From contig JAQFWX010000034.1 of NCBI GenBank assembly GCA_027605045.1, forward strand, positions 186,001 through 250,000: a stretch of DNA of 64,000 nucleotides, in the 5' to 3' direction. Within the stretch, counting starts at the first letter, position 1. Each line of letters opens with the position of its first letter. The stretch comes from Phallus indusiatus (taxonomy: Eukaryota > Basidiomycota > Agaricomycetes > Phallales > Phallaceae). Positions 23,446-34,992 of the stretch are shown piece after piece. A model generated the notes under the pieces. That model was not told the origin of the DNA. It saw nothing but the letters and a program-made list of their open reading frames with translations, and made no database searches. Made by a program: the position numbers and the translations under genes.

Positions 23446-23822
23446 GATGTGCTGTAAATATCAAACGGAGCGGTGATGAGCACCTCAGGTTGTTTGCGGT
23501 TGAGAGAAAAGAAGAGCTGAGGTTGATTCATTCAACAAAATCTGAGTCAGCAAGCATGTGACTTAAAAGGGGATGCGCGCTTGTCGTGAGTAGAAGGCGT
23601 TGCAAATGCTCCGATTACTGCGAAGCTCTCAGAGTCGACCATATGGTGATTTTGAGTTTATTATTATAAGCACCGATATTGGTTGTACATTATGATAATG
23701 AAACAAAACTGAAATAGACAAAATATCTTGGGGTTACATATATATATATGACCGGTACAATAGTAAAAAATGGCCCGGACGAACCGTACTTAAAATCCGT
23801 GAGTGGTGAACTGGATGTGTTG
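23446..23822. other. Head-to-tail spacer
   Basis: F-box 5' flank and 3' end of the next - strand gene. A TATATATATATG run lies at 23738-23749. No gene seen. Confidence 0.4.
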
Positions 23823-24886
23823 TCATCTCCTTCGAGCCTTCATGGTTTTGGCCACTTGCAGCGCCCTGACAATCTCATCATGGCGACTCGGAGCACCATG
23901 GCCAATAGACGCCGACGGATCTCTCTGAGAGAAATCCCCTGCATAGTTCTGATCGTGGTACGGTCGCCGTTCACTATAACTGTCATATCTAGGTCTCCTC
24001 GTCATTCTAGCAGAACCGGCCTTCGAAGATTCCTGATGTAATAGTGAGTCGGGGAGAAAATCTGGCGTTACGTGTGGCGTCGTCGTTCACTTACGGCAAC
24101 ATCGTTCCTTGTGGCAGCGGCTACACCGTAATTATCTTCGTACCGAGGATGATAAACGCGGTCGTAGAAATCATTTCCGTAATCACCATAACGGCTTCGG
24201 CTTTCAACGAACTGACTTTGTGCGTCCAAGGCTTTTGCCTTTCCTTTGTCTTTTTTTCTCCACTCAACCGATGCTTTGTGGACTTCATCAAAATTATAAT
24301 GTCTCTCATTTGGTGAAAGGGGTGGTGGGGTCATAGGCCGATATGATTGCGTTGGCAAACGCTGAGATGTGGGGTGTGCTCGACTTCGAGTTGACACTTG
24401 ACCTGGGTCACCCGTGTCTTCGTTTTCCCCATACAAGTATAAGCCTAACATATTTCCGTTCGTCGGAAGACTATTGACCAAAATAAGAAAAACACGCTTT
24501 TTGATAGAGGCAATGTCGCTTACACTGCCTGAGATTGACTTCTTCTGATTGTGGACCTGCTTGCACGATCTGTGGCGGAGGAAGAAATGCCCGTTCAATG
24601 TATAATTTGGGAAAAAAAGTTGTGAATGATCACTAACCACCTCTTTCAATGTCATCTCGACGCCTGTGAGGGACTTCATGTTCATTTGGCGGTCTGCCTC
24701 GAATCCTAGACATGGAGTGAACAGGAAACTCTTGGTAAGAATAGAGGGATCGTGAGTCGTGCGGCCGTGAATTCGCATAAGGCAAACTAGCATCTGGATG
24801 GAATAAACAAAGGAGTATCATACCACAGAAAGGGACAAACCGTTAGACTTGTTCTGATTGAAAATTTTCTTAAAGAAGGATGGCAT
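23823..24886 (-). CDS. Arg/Tyr/Ser-rich protein of unknown function, about 280 aa
   Basis: Five exons join in frame by GT-AG introns. The first begins MPSFFKKIFNQNKSN at 24886. Next comes an exon with SMSRIRGRPPNEHEVPHRRR. A short exon follows (DRASRSTIRRSQSQA), then a long exon with SYRPMTPPPLSPNERHYNFD and GKAKALDAQSQFVESRSRYG. The final exon carries RRPRYDSYSERRPYHD and ends KTMKARRR. The MPSFFKK basic start resembles short Agaricomycete proteins of unknown role (weak recollection). There is no catalytic domain; the protein is likely disordered, perhaps RNA- or nucleic-acid-binding given the RGRP and SRSR-like runs (inference). Consistent splicing supports a real gene. Confidence 0.6.
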
Positions 24887-26029
24887 AGTGAAATGTGATA
24901 TCAAAATAAGAAACTAAGGTGTAGTGCAATGAAGAGTGAATATAAAAAAAGCGAAACGAGGGTTGTTGTTGTTGTTGTAGATGATTATGATTGCCCTGTT
25001 TGGGTTTTTTGGCTGTCAGTTATATATGAAATTCGACTTGGTCCCGTTAAACAATAAATGCCGGATGCTCACTATATTACGCCGGAAATGGACGCGTAAC
25101 ATTGTCCACACAGCGGAATCATGCTTCTGTCCTCGAACAAATCGATATGACCACAATGTTACTTTTCAATATCAGTTTGCACATATTGCCTTTGATTAAT
25201 GGCGTCCTAATAATTAGTAATGATCGTTGCGCAGATGTTCTTGGACACACTGTCATACAGACAGTTGGTGTGTGATCTTCTAACTTGGCGGCGTCGCGAA
25301 CTATTTCTCTTCGAGGAAAAAGTCTAAATCAACGTTAATGCAATTTGCTTTCTACCTGGATTAAACCTTTAGTAGCGACTTCGTTTTGTAGATAGACTAT
25401 ACACGGACCTCAAAACGCTTTTCAAAAAATGTCCAAAATTTCTCATTAGCACAAAACAATGCATACTCTTTTTTTTTCGTGAATAGCCCTCGCACGGTGA
25501 AGTCTCTCAAACCCAAGATGAATAGGGTTTATCGTGAAGCTGCTCTGAAAAGAGTGTGTCGGCAAAAAGACGACCAAACGACGACCATGGTGATGACGTA
25601 AACTCCCCGGAGTTCGCCGAGAACCTCATACGCGAGAATTTGCGCCATTGATTTCTCCGTGGAGATGACTATATCACGCACGGAGTACTCACGAGTAACG
25701 TCAAAGGAGGTCATATGTTCTCAACGCGTTTTGTCTCGACTTTCAAGTTCACAACGATTGAGAAAAAAGATACAATCATCACGTCGCCTTTTTCTAATGA
25801 GGGGGCAATAAACTTCCAAAAACAAAATCTGCCGACAATATCAAAAGAATGCTGAGCCAGAGATTTTGTATCTGTATGAGATGGCTTGAGGCTTGAGGCT
25901 AGACAGATCGGCATCGCTTCATTGTTCATTATTTCTCCCATTAATGGACATCTCGATTTTCTCTCCTTTCATCTACTGCTTAACTTTTCTATCATCTCAA
26001 TTCGCTGACTTATCAATTACTAGCACTAT
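24887..26029. other. Spacer without recognised gene
   Basis: About 1.1 kb. Contains GTT repeats at 24961-24979 and a pyrimidine-rich stretch from about 25930 that could be the promoter of the small gene at 26030. Short open frames on both strands carry no recognisable domain. Confidence 0.4.
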
Positions 26030-26327
26030 GGATGACGTTGTGTACATCCATGATCGTGGAACAATGAAGATGTTGGCAGCTCATGTACAAATGTATTTGT
26101 CTCAAAAGAACGTTGAAGCTAAGCATGAGGTCTCGCGGGCTCGCGAAAACAAACAATCGTGCCAACAATGTTGCGATATTTGTTGGCCATGGCTTCCAGA
26201 CAAGATCGTCTCCTACTGGTATGGTAAGTGTGAACCGAGAGTAGACTCAACAATTATTAGTATTTCAGTATTGAACGAAAATAGGCAATGTATCTCTCAA
26301 ATTACATATGATCGGCGAACACTCTAG
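26030..26327 (+). CDS. Possible small Cys-rich protein, 84 aa
   Basis: ATG at 26030 follows a CT-rich leader. An intron from GTAAGT at 26226 to TTTCAG near 26269 joins the frame to a second exon ending YDRRTL. The protein starts MDDVVYIHDRG and contains QSCQQCCDICWPWLP, a tight cysteine cluster. No signal peptide and no family recognised. Support is the good splice pair and leader only; chance is possible. Confidence 0.35.
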
Positions 26328-26890
26328 TCAATCCTCCGTTTGCATCCCGCAAAATCGTATCGAAGTCACCGTAGCAAAATTCCTCAATATCATATAACGT
26401 ATATCCATCTAGCGGAGTAATGAAAGCGGTCGCGTCCTCAACGCTGACGCGACATCCCGATGGCGATATAAATTCGAAATGCAAACAACATTCAACGCCC
26501 CATTTCTCTGTCCCAGGTCAGTTTATTATAACCGGATCGCGAGTTTGAAACTAGATTGTGAAAACTGACGGGGCGTAGGGTGGTAGAGGCTTGGAGGGTG
26601 TTCATAAGGAATCGGTGGGGACAAACGAGAATGGCGAGGAGGTTGCACGAGAGGTTCGGCGGCCAGTACTCTCGCGTAATTTCTGCTGGACGCGCTGCAA
26701 CGGGATTCTCGTTAAAACGTCTAAAACCAAATCCTTGTGTGTCTCTGCCAAATACTTTATAAGATCGCAACGCCCATACTACCTGTTCGTCGCTATAAAC
26801 GCCAATGGCCGATCTCCCGTCGAATTCCTCCCTAGTATGACTTGGAAGTGGAGAGGTGGAATTACAGACGTGACAACCGTGGCTTTTGCT
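26302..26890 (-). CDS. Unrecognised coding region (fragmentary)
   Basis: An open - strand frame of about 400 nt (to 26492) reads VYSDEQVVWALRSYKVFGRD and RPAEITREYWPPN. A second open stretch (26512-26302) reads KWGVECCLHFEFISPSGCRV and LYDIEEFCYGDFDTILRDA. Composition is protein-like but I could not find a clean splice joining the two, and no family is recognised. It may be a decaying gene. It overlaps the tail of the small + strand candidate. Confidence 0.3.
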
Positions 26891-27540
26891 CTGTTCAATA
26901 AAGCGATTCGGAGCGCCTAAGGCGCCGGCACTTGGCCTTCCTTTGCCTTCACATATGAAAAGTCCTCATCCGTTCTTTGAATGTGTCCTGCCTCGTCTCG
27001 CTCCCGGTAGTGGTGTCCGTGGTAGGTTGGGGGCTCGAGCTGAGCTCGGGACGCGGAACAGGAGACCGCCGGGTGGGCGGGCTCCTGCTCGGCGGATTCA
27101 GACGCCACATGGTTTGAACGAGACTATATTAGTTTGTTTGTAATGTATCAATGCACTGTGCAATGGAACGAAATGAGAAAGAAGGACATGCATGGAAAGT
27201 AATTGGGCGGGATGGAGGGAAGAATAAACTGAAATTCTGCGAAATAACGACTGGAAATGGATGTGGTATCTACTGTCTGCGTGACGTGGTCGGTGGCAAG
27301 AGCAGATGAAGGTGAGGTTGAGCGCCCGCAAGCTCAGCAGGACGTTGGTGCCGTGCCCGGCGCCTTCTCTGAACCAGAGGTTCACCGGCTTGCGCCGAAC
27401 CTAATCAGCAGGTCCTGCGGAGCTCGAGTCGGAGTGCGAAGGGGTTCAGCCGAGCCTACACGTGGCCTAGGTAATGCATACTACATAGAGTCTTCAGTCA
27501 AGTTTGAACGCTGGAAACAACGCCGCCCGACTCCCCATAT
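26891..27540. other. GC-rich spacer
   Basis: No gene seen. A short block near 27440-27520 (GCCGAGCCTACACGTG, then GGTAATGC) also occurs at the left edge of both segmental-duplication copies (31667 and 49486), so it belongs to a dispersed repeat. Confidence 0.4.
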
Positions 27541-27543
27541 CAA

Positions 27544-28033
27544 CTAGGTTCGAATCGCGCGGCAAGCCGCGCGCGTGTTTAAGGCTGAATCTGAGCATTT
27601 GTAATTAAAGTAAAACTTCATTATATACTACATTGGTTGTTTTTATACTATCTTCATTCAATAAAACTTTAACTCTTTCAGAATTTGTTCCCCTTGAAAA
27701 AGCAACATATAACTGTCCATGTGAAAATGCTGGATATCTCAAATCAACTCCAACTGTTCCAAGAGACTGACCTTGAGACTTGTTTATAGTCATTGCAAAG
27801 GCTAATCGAACCGGAAATTGTCGCCGGCAAAGAATAAAAGGTAACTGAGTCCCTGATGTCAGAGTAATCCGTGGAATAAATGCAAGATTTCCAGCTCCTG
27901 GTCCAGTTATGATTTTGACTTGTAAAACCTTGTGACGCATCTGAAGTAAACGCAATCTGGTACCATTGCATGGATAAAATGCCACTGCGTTTTGATACTC
28001 AAAAATGTGTTCGTTCACGCGGTATGATATCAA
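27544..28033 (-). mobile_element. Helitron 3' terminus with Pif1-like helicase relic
   Basis: The - strand frame 28033-27605 carries the C-terminal helicase motifs of Helitron Rep/Hel proteins: CNGTRLRLLQMRHKV, IPRITL, PFILCRRQFPVRLAFAMTI, NKSQGQSLGTVGVDLR and HGQLYVAFSRGT (family knowledge: helicase motifs V and VI). About 60 bp downstream is a perfect hairpin (CGCGCGGC, TT, GCCGCGCG) at about 27555-27572, followed by CTAG at 27544-27547 and a host T. This is the canonical Helitron 3' end. The Walker A half of the helicase and all of Rep are absent, so the copy is 5'-truncated and dead. Confidence 0.88.
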
Positions 28034-29253
28034 TTCCTATCCCAGTATGACAAAACCTATCGCCATAAGTTCAGCGTTGACACCTGTAAAACACTGTAAT
28101 ACTAGAAATAGTCTTACTTATGAGACAACACTTGGTTTAACATATGTATGTCATCCTCTTTGTTGATACCTAGCACTGATATAACCTTCTGCCACCTTCG
28201 AATTGCCATAATCGGACTTGACAGCAATCTCAAACACAACCCACGCTGGCACGCTTACATTGCGTATTAGATCACAAAAACACAGTTCCTTGCAACTTAC
28301 ATCATATTTTCATTCTAAACCGACGATTCTTCCAATTCTGCAGTTGAATACGTCCTTACGACCGTATAAGACCCGTTGTTAAATCGTCTAAAAAAGCGCC
28401 ACACATCGAAACTAGGCATAAAACTGTACATTCCATTAGAATGCTGCCGCAACTTTCAAAGAGCAGTGTACCTTCTTGCTGCTCATGTCTCCTCCTTCCC
28501 GTCAGCAGCAGATGGATAAAGCCACAAAAATAATCCCTCAATCCTGCGCTTCAGTATGCAGCACCAACAGGCGTAATGTCAGGGTACGCTACCGCGTCCC
28601 CTCATTTTTCCTCATTTATTATCATCGGTATATATTTCCCTCTACTTTATCTATATTTCCCATATATTATCTTCACCCTCCGTTTACTCCCTCTGTCTCT
28701 ATTCCACTTTCTCTACTTGCGCGCGTCGCGCGCTCATACCCGGCGTGACGCCGTAGGCGTCACGTCGCTTATGTTCGGTTTGGGCGTCTGGCACTTAGCT
28801 GTGTCAGGGCCGCACGCCGCGCTATCGTTTTTCATGTATATAGTCGCTGTCCCTAGAGTGAGGGTCCCTAAGCTTGTTCTCTTAGGATCCCCTCCCTCTA
28901 GGTGAGTAGTATAGTTATCGTCCAATATAGTACTTAGGATCCCCTCCCTCTAGTGTGAGCTGAGTAGCCCTAACACGTAATCGCACTGTGTGCCTGTACA
29001 CTACTTTAGCACCGGAAAGAACGTTCTTCGTTATTCAGAGAAAAACAAGGGAAACGAGTGGTGGAAAAACACTGTAAATGATATCAATTGCCGTAGGAAA
29101 CAGCATTACCCGTTTATGGCCATCCTACTTACCTTATTCTGATTTCTGAATTATGCTGGGTATCATGCCACAGTGAGAGGTCGAAAAAAGGCGCCTTACC
29201 GTGACACCGATACACGTAAAACTAGATATTAAAACAAAATAAATAGTCGAGAC
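28034..29253. other. Spacer with hairpins, no firm gene
   Basis: A - strand open stretch near 28270-28170 (SVPAWVVFEIAVKSDYGNSK) looks protein-like but is isolated. A perfect hairpin (CGTGACGCC, GTA, GGCGTCACG) is at about 28743-28763. The block TTAGGATCCCCTCCCTCTAG occurs twice, at about 28884 and 28932. No gene assigned. Confidence 0.35.
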
Positions 29254-30050
29254 TGTTAGGGCACGATCGTTCAGCGATTAGACTTAAGGATCAGACTGCT
29301 ACTATAACCCAGTAACCCAGTCTATAATAGCGCAAGGAACTACACATGCGCGCACAGTTGTATATATACATGATTACGCTATCTCTAACCAATAGCTATC
29401 AGGTGCATTATCTACCAATAGGAAGGATGGTAGCCGAGGACATACGGATGACATAGAGAAAGAGGGAGATATGGCAGAATGGAGCGAACGGAGAGACGGG
29501 GAGAGTTCGGAAGAATATGCGAGAGATGAATACGGACCGGTATACCGGGTACCGTATGACTGTCAGGGTACGTCCCGGGTTTACGGTCATTCTAGTATAT
29601 TAGCGTAGTATAGTATAACCTACTTAGATGCCTACGCGCTCTACGTCGGTCATACGGTACCCGGTATGCCGGTCCGTACTCATCCCCCGCGTATTCTTCC
29701 GAACTCTCCCCGTTTCTCCGTTCGCCTCATTCTGTCACATCTCCCTCTTTCTCTATGTCGTCCGTGTGTCCTCGACTGCCGACTCTTCCTATTGGCAGAT
29801 AATGCACCTGTTAGTTATTGGTTAGAGATAACGTAAACATGTATATATACTTCCGTGCGCGCATGAGTAGTTCCTTGCGCTATTATAGACTGGGTTACTG
29901 GGTTATAGTAGCAGTCCGATCCTTAAGTCTAGTCGCTGAACGGTCGTGCCCTAACAATGACCGACGTAGAGCGCGTAGGCATCTAAGTAGGTTATACTAT
30001 ACTACGCTAATATACTAGAGTGACCGTTAACCTGAGACGTACCCTGACAG
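29254..30050. repeat. Interleaved inverted repeats (A-B-A'-B')
   Basis: Arm A (29254-29560, starting TGTTAGGGCACG) is inverted at 29650-29956 (ending CGTGCCCTAACA) with scattered changes. Segment B (29560-29653) is inverted at 29957-30050 with very few changes. A pairs across B, while B pairs across A'. No coding capacity. Possibly two nested or partly inverted copies of a non-autonomous element. The TG...CA ends with CAAT- and TATA-like boxes inside A also resemble a solo LTR. Confidence 0.7.
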
Positions 30051-30212
30051 AGACTTCATACTGAAAATATGGAAAGTAAACATAAAGCGTTCATTGAGAA
30101 CCAGAGATGAGATGAATGAAATTTATACTCCGATAAACACGAAGAGCCTGAGTGTAACCTCAAGCTTTGGTCCCTGCCGCACCGTCGGCCCTCGCCTACC
30201 TCATACCGGTAT

Positions 30213-31401
30213 CACTGTGGAAAAAACGGCCACTGAAGTAAGTGGCATTCAGTGGGCATGACCACTGAGTGACCCCATTCAGTGGTTGGTCAGTGGTCAT
30301 GCCCACTGATAATCAGTGGTACACCAGTGGTTAGTCAGTGGTCATGACCACTGAATCTCAATTTCAGTGGTAATTCAGTGGTAACAGTACCACTGAATGT
30401 CAGTGGTGGGTCAGTGGTGGGTCAGTGGGTGACGATATTCAGTGGTTCTATACCATTGAATTCTCTTGTCATACCAGCTTATAATTAATTAATTATTTCT
30501 CAGTAAAAATATTTATTTTTTCGTGAGTATAAAGGTTATAATACATGTCATCAGCACGTGATGTGACGCGCGACGCGTAACTCGCTGTGTTTAAATCGGA
30601 GTTCAAAATCGACTGTATGCACGTGCATCGTTTTTAAAGACTTCAACTTTTTTTTCACCTCATCAAGTCTCATCCCCCCCTTCCACCATCTCACCGCCGT
30701 CCACACCGCTGTCCACACCACCATCCACACCGCCATCCACACCACCATTTGCATCACCATCCACACCATCACCCACACCGTCATCGCTATCCCATTGTCA
30801 TCCGGCTGTCATCCACACCACGTCCGTGCCTTTCGCCTCGTCCGCAACCAGTGACGCGCTGTAGTTCTTTACACCAGTGAGTGAGTTAACTCCCAATCAC
30901 GCACCTATCAACAATATACATGTATGATACAGATTTTGCTACTCGCGCGGTGCGGTTTGCGGGACTTAGGATTGACTTGGGATGAGGCTAAGTGAGAGCG
31001 ACGGGAGATACCAGGGTGCGGTTTAGTCATAGTCAATTAGTTAGCACGATTTTTTTGTATATAGGCATATGTACACTTTATTACAAATAAAACATAAAAT
31101 TATATAATAACAAACAAGGAGAGCGAACGACAGAATAGATGCACGGGCCGAGAAACCACCAGACTTAACACTTATCACTTATCTTAACTGTCAGTGGAAA
31201 ATACCACTGAGCCCCACTGAAATTCAGTGGGAGATTTCCACTGAACCCCACTGAATTTCAGTGGTTTTTACCACTGAAACGGCGGAAAAACCACTGAAAT
31301 TCAGTGGTCAGACCACTGAAAAACCACTGATATTCAGTGGGTCTACCCACTGGATCACCACTGAGTATCAGTGGCATTCAGTGGCAATTTTTTCCACAGT
31401 G
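30213..31401. mobile_element. CACTA-like non-autonomous element, copy 1 (1,189 bp)
   Basis: Ends CACTGTGG and CCACAGTG. Both subterminal 200-270 bp are packed with the hexamer TCAGTGG/CCACTGA in both orientations. The interior holds a CCACACC-type minisatellite (30680-30790) and an AT-rich tract; no transposase. CACT-type ends, dense subterminal repeats and (in copy 2) a 3-bp TSD suit the CACTA/EnSpm class (family knowledge). No clear TSD flanks this copy. Confidence 0.75.
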
Positions 31402-31649
31402 GTAATGATCGCAAGTCGCTGTCACGGCATCCGCCCGCATCAAGCCTCCGGCTAATGTACCAATTCAATCTCTACTCGCGTTAATTAAACTATAAAATAT
31501 ATGGGGGGGAAGTAAATAAATGATTTAAAACTACTAACCAGGATTAAGAATGGTTTATAAACTTCACGAGGTTTATAAACCTGGCCAGGTTTTTGTGACA
31601 CTGCCGCGTCAGGTGATTATGTATGAGGTTCCACCCCGTTGGGCGTGTA
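31402..31649. other. Spacer left of the segmental duplication
   Basis: No gene. Contains repeated GGTTTATAAAC-like blocks at 31550-31590. Confidence 0.4.
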
Positions 31650-31869
31650 GGGCAGGGAAGGGCTTCGGCCGAGCCTACACGTGACCCGGGTAATGCTCAC
31701 TTTTAAGTTTGAAAACGCCGCCCGAGTCCGCTCAGAAAGCCACATGAGTCTTTGTGAGAAATTCGCGAAGTGCAATTGGCTATTTCGCATGAATGAACCA
31801 TGCATGCATATAGTATTTTGTCGTCACCTCACCTCTCCGGGACCTGATTTCATGAGATCTATATCTATC

Positions 31870-31963
31870 ATCTCGTCTGCTTCGAAATATCATCTCGTCT
31901 GCTTCGAAATCTATCATCCCGTCTGCTTCGAAATCTATCATCTTGTCTGCTTCGAAATCTCAC
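31870..31963. repeat. 24-bp tandem repeat, about four units in copy A
   Basis: Unit ATCTATCATCTCGTCTGC followed by TTCGAA, repeated about four times with single changes. Copy B has one unit at 49677-49702. The array changed in number after the duplication. Confidence 0.85.
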
Positions 31964-32413
31964 TACATAGTACCGAAGCACTAAAATACCTTCCATAAAA
32001 GGTAGGATCTCGTCCACTTGGAAGCCTTACCGAAAACCAAAGTACCTTCATCAAAGGCAAATTATCTTATCAAAGCGCAGCTGAACTCAAGAGACTTAAT
32101 ACCTACGGTGGCGGTGTCAAAACGCTCGTTCCTTTGTCATTGAATTTCAATATGCTCCCGACATGCGAACTGAGCTCGGGATGATGAGTTGAAAAATCCA
32201 GTTTCACTGGTGATGCATGATGGCGTTACTTGAAACCTGTGAGATTTGTTACAAGATCTTTTGATAGTCTTAACTACGAGATTCCGTTATAGCCGCTGAA
32301 ATATTGTTTCCAGGACACTGAGAGTTGTCAGAGCGGTTTGCGAATTCAATGGAATTCTGTGCCTTCTTTTGATAGGGCGAAAGTTTTTGGCCGTGGGAAG
32401 GTGTGGAGATTGG

Positions 32414-32421
32414 ATATAAAA
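32414..32421 (+). promoter_or_regulatory. TATA box of C2H2 gene, copy A
   Basis: ATATAAAA, identical in copy B. It lies about 140 bp upstream of the chosen ATG. That favours the ATG at 32555 over one at 32441, which would fall almost on the transcription start. Confidence 0.5.
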
Positions 32422-32554
32422 GGATCCGAATACGGTTTACTTGTGGGTCTACAACATAAAAGATTCAGTTTCCAGTTCATATAGACTGGAATCAAGTTCA
32501 CTAGTCCTTTGCGCAGTTATTTTCATACATGAGCTCTGCAAACATCCCGCCGGT

Positions 32555-32977
32555 ATGCAGCCTACTACTTCATTCTTCTTACCTCAATTAACCCAGACTT
32601 TTCAGAGTCATTCCATTCTGCGGAAGGCTGATTTTATCAATCTCGACTCCTTTATTCAGGAAATACCATCCGAATTAATGACCATCTTTACTTGCAAATT
32701 TCCCAACTGTTACCACGCCGACTTCTTCCATCCAGAGAACGCCATCCTCCACATTCAACATGTACACCTCAAACTATTCAACCCGAACGCAAACAAAATG
32801 TTTGTGTGTTTATGGTACGTGCTGAGCCTCATTATGACGTTTATATAATGCTTATCCTTCGCATCGTGAACATTACATAGCGGAGCAGAGTTCGCTAGAC
32901 TTGCGGATGGTAACCGGCATGTTAAATGCAAACAACTCGGTCCACGTTTTCGATGTGATCGTTGGTACGTCCCCTAG
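32555..32977 (+). CDS. C2H2-type zinc-finger protein, 118 aa (copy A)
   Basis: Two exons, 32555-32814 and 32881-32977, joined by a GTACGT...CATAG intron; total 119 codons with the stop. The protein starts MQPTTSFFLPQLTQTF. A first finger-like unit reads FTCKFPNCYHADF then HIQHVH (C-x4-C, then His-rich). The second exon completes a further unit (FVC-L-CGAEFARLADGNRH) and ends RFRCDRWYVP. Such small C2H2-like proteins are common in Agaricomycetes; the target is unknown. Copy B keeps the same length, intron and stop with only substitutions, so the frame has survived in both. An upstream in-frame start (32441) would add 38 residues and cannot be excluded. Confidence 0.65.
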
Positions 32978-34992
32978 TAATCAGAATCCGTAGTTCATGG
33001 TCTTATTTGGGGAAACACACTTTAGCCCTAAAATCTTTCCTAGAAAAGATGCTTTGAGGGTACATACCCTGACTTGCCACTGACCAGCGTCCATTAATAG
33101 ATGTGAGCCAGAAACGGCGACACTCAAGGAGAATGTAATGCATTACATATGCGCGAAATGTTCAATAAAATCCTTTTTTTTAAAAAAAAGTACATACAAC
33201 TCGGCAACACAGTCTGCTTGAAGAAACAGGCATCTCGTATGTAAACAAGGTGACTGAGATGGTTGAATGACAAGTAGTCCGACCTGTGAATGTTAGCTTG
33301 TGTGATATATTTGACAATCATCAGGCTGAGTACGAATGTTGCTTCAAGCAGTGTAAACAAAGCGTCAGATCTTCACAACGCAAGTCAAAAATAATGACGA
33401 GACCTGTAAAGGAGAAGACGTTATGTAATGGTTGCGTGAAGGAAAGATCCGAAAACCTGTTTTTTGTTAGATGTGATTGGATGTGATTGCGTAAACGAAT
33501 CCGATGTTGCATGTTTACGCGCGCATACGTGGTTTCTTATGTAGTTTCATTGGAGGAATTATAGGCACGTCAACAATACGTGATGTTGACTGGCCATCGT
33601 CAAAATGCGTCCATTATCCTCAACTCTAACAATCAAAATTTCTGTCTTACCTCCCCGTGCTTCAGTTTCCCGACATAATTGTTGTGCTCTGACACGTCTA
33701 CTAGGGTTGGGTATAGAGACTGGACAAAGTCGTCAAATGGGGTAAATATGGGTACCGCGATGAAGATGAACGGACTACATCACCGAAAACCTGAAGAAGG
33801 GGGAGAACTCGTAACTTTATTGGTGGGGGTTTCCACGCGACACCGACGACCTAGTTAAGCACACAACTTCACAAGGCTTTCGCCAAAGAAATCTTCCGTC
33901 ATTTCCGAACCCGGACAATGTCAAAGGAATTTTGGGATCACGCGCAGCCGACAGTATAGAGTTGCACATCGTCTTGCCGGGAGATGCTTTGTTCATAGCT
34001 TTTTCCAAGCTCGTGTTGGACAGATGGCTGGCGATCAATGAAAACCTTCGGCTAGAGAGTTGGTGCAGAGCTGTCTATAGGAAACTCGCAGTCGTCGAGC
34101 TCAGATGAATTCGGTGCGTCCGACTCAATATATTGCAGCAAGTGGGGAGATGGATTTTTCTTTGATTTGGACAAACTATGTTGAGGGTCTTGTGTACGCG
34201 GAGCACGGGGATAACACTCACTCTTAATACATACAGTATGGGATTAAACTCAAGCTTTTGCAGGCATTCCTTGACTGTATTTCACATATTCGTGGTGGAG
34301 TAAGGTAAAGAGGCCAACTCGGGCATGATAGAACAAATATTTCCAAACAGCAAGTTGGCGCTGAAGACCAGCTATCTGACAATGCCATGGTTGCTTTCAC
34401 GTTTCTCCTCACATTACACCAGGCCAGGTAATTATTATCTGACCCGACACGACTTGATCTTCAAACTTGCGACAATGGCGGGTCGACATAATGGACTTTT
34501 CTCCGAGAAATCAAAGAGGAGGCCATTGCAGCGTAACACGACGGTTGAGATGGTTAAAAACGGGACTAGGAAAGAATTGATTTAACCCCCGGTAAACAAT
34601 CGGTGAGGGTTGTATAAGCGTACGTATTTTGATTCAGAACGCCAGTGTACCAATAATTCTAAAGAGGACGTGTTCAATACCTGTAAACCGCCGCATGAGC
34701 GACAACAAAAATCCTGTGGACGACGATGGAAGAGAAAGGGCATCATGAACGGACCATGTAATCGTCGACACCTTATCCGTCGAGTAGATCCACTGAATAG
34801 GGGATAGATTAACTCGAAGACCGTTGTGGACAATGTCAACACGCTCAATAGCGTGGACCGCGGTGAATCATGTGACATGAGTGACGAGATGAACAAGTCA
34901 GGTGATTGCTGACTAAGATCTCAATTCTCAAGCAGTTACAGTTTGCGAACTTCACACCAAGTGGCAAGTACTCGTTGTCCTTTTAAAACAAA
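32978..34992. other. Non-coding part of duplication copy A
   Basis: About 2 kb with no gene. Short frames on either strand are not kept between copies A and B, which argues against coding. Presumed F-box promoter lies at the right end. Confidence 0.6.

Noticed and set aside
30213..31401. Simple satellite of TCAGTGG
   Set aside because: The hexamers are irregularly spaced, in both orientations, confined to the ends of an element with defined CACTGTGG termini, and repeated in copy 2.
33124..33512. Short - strand frames in duplication copy A
   Set aside because: Not preserved in copy B in frame or length; treated as non-coding.
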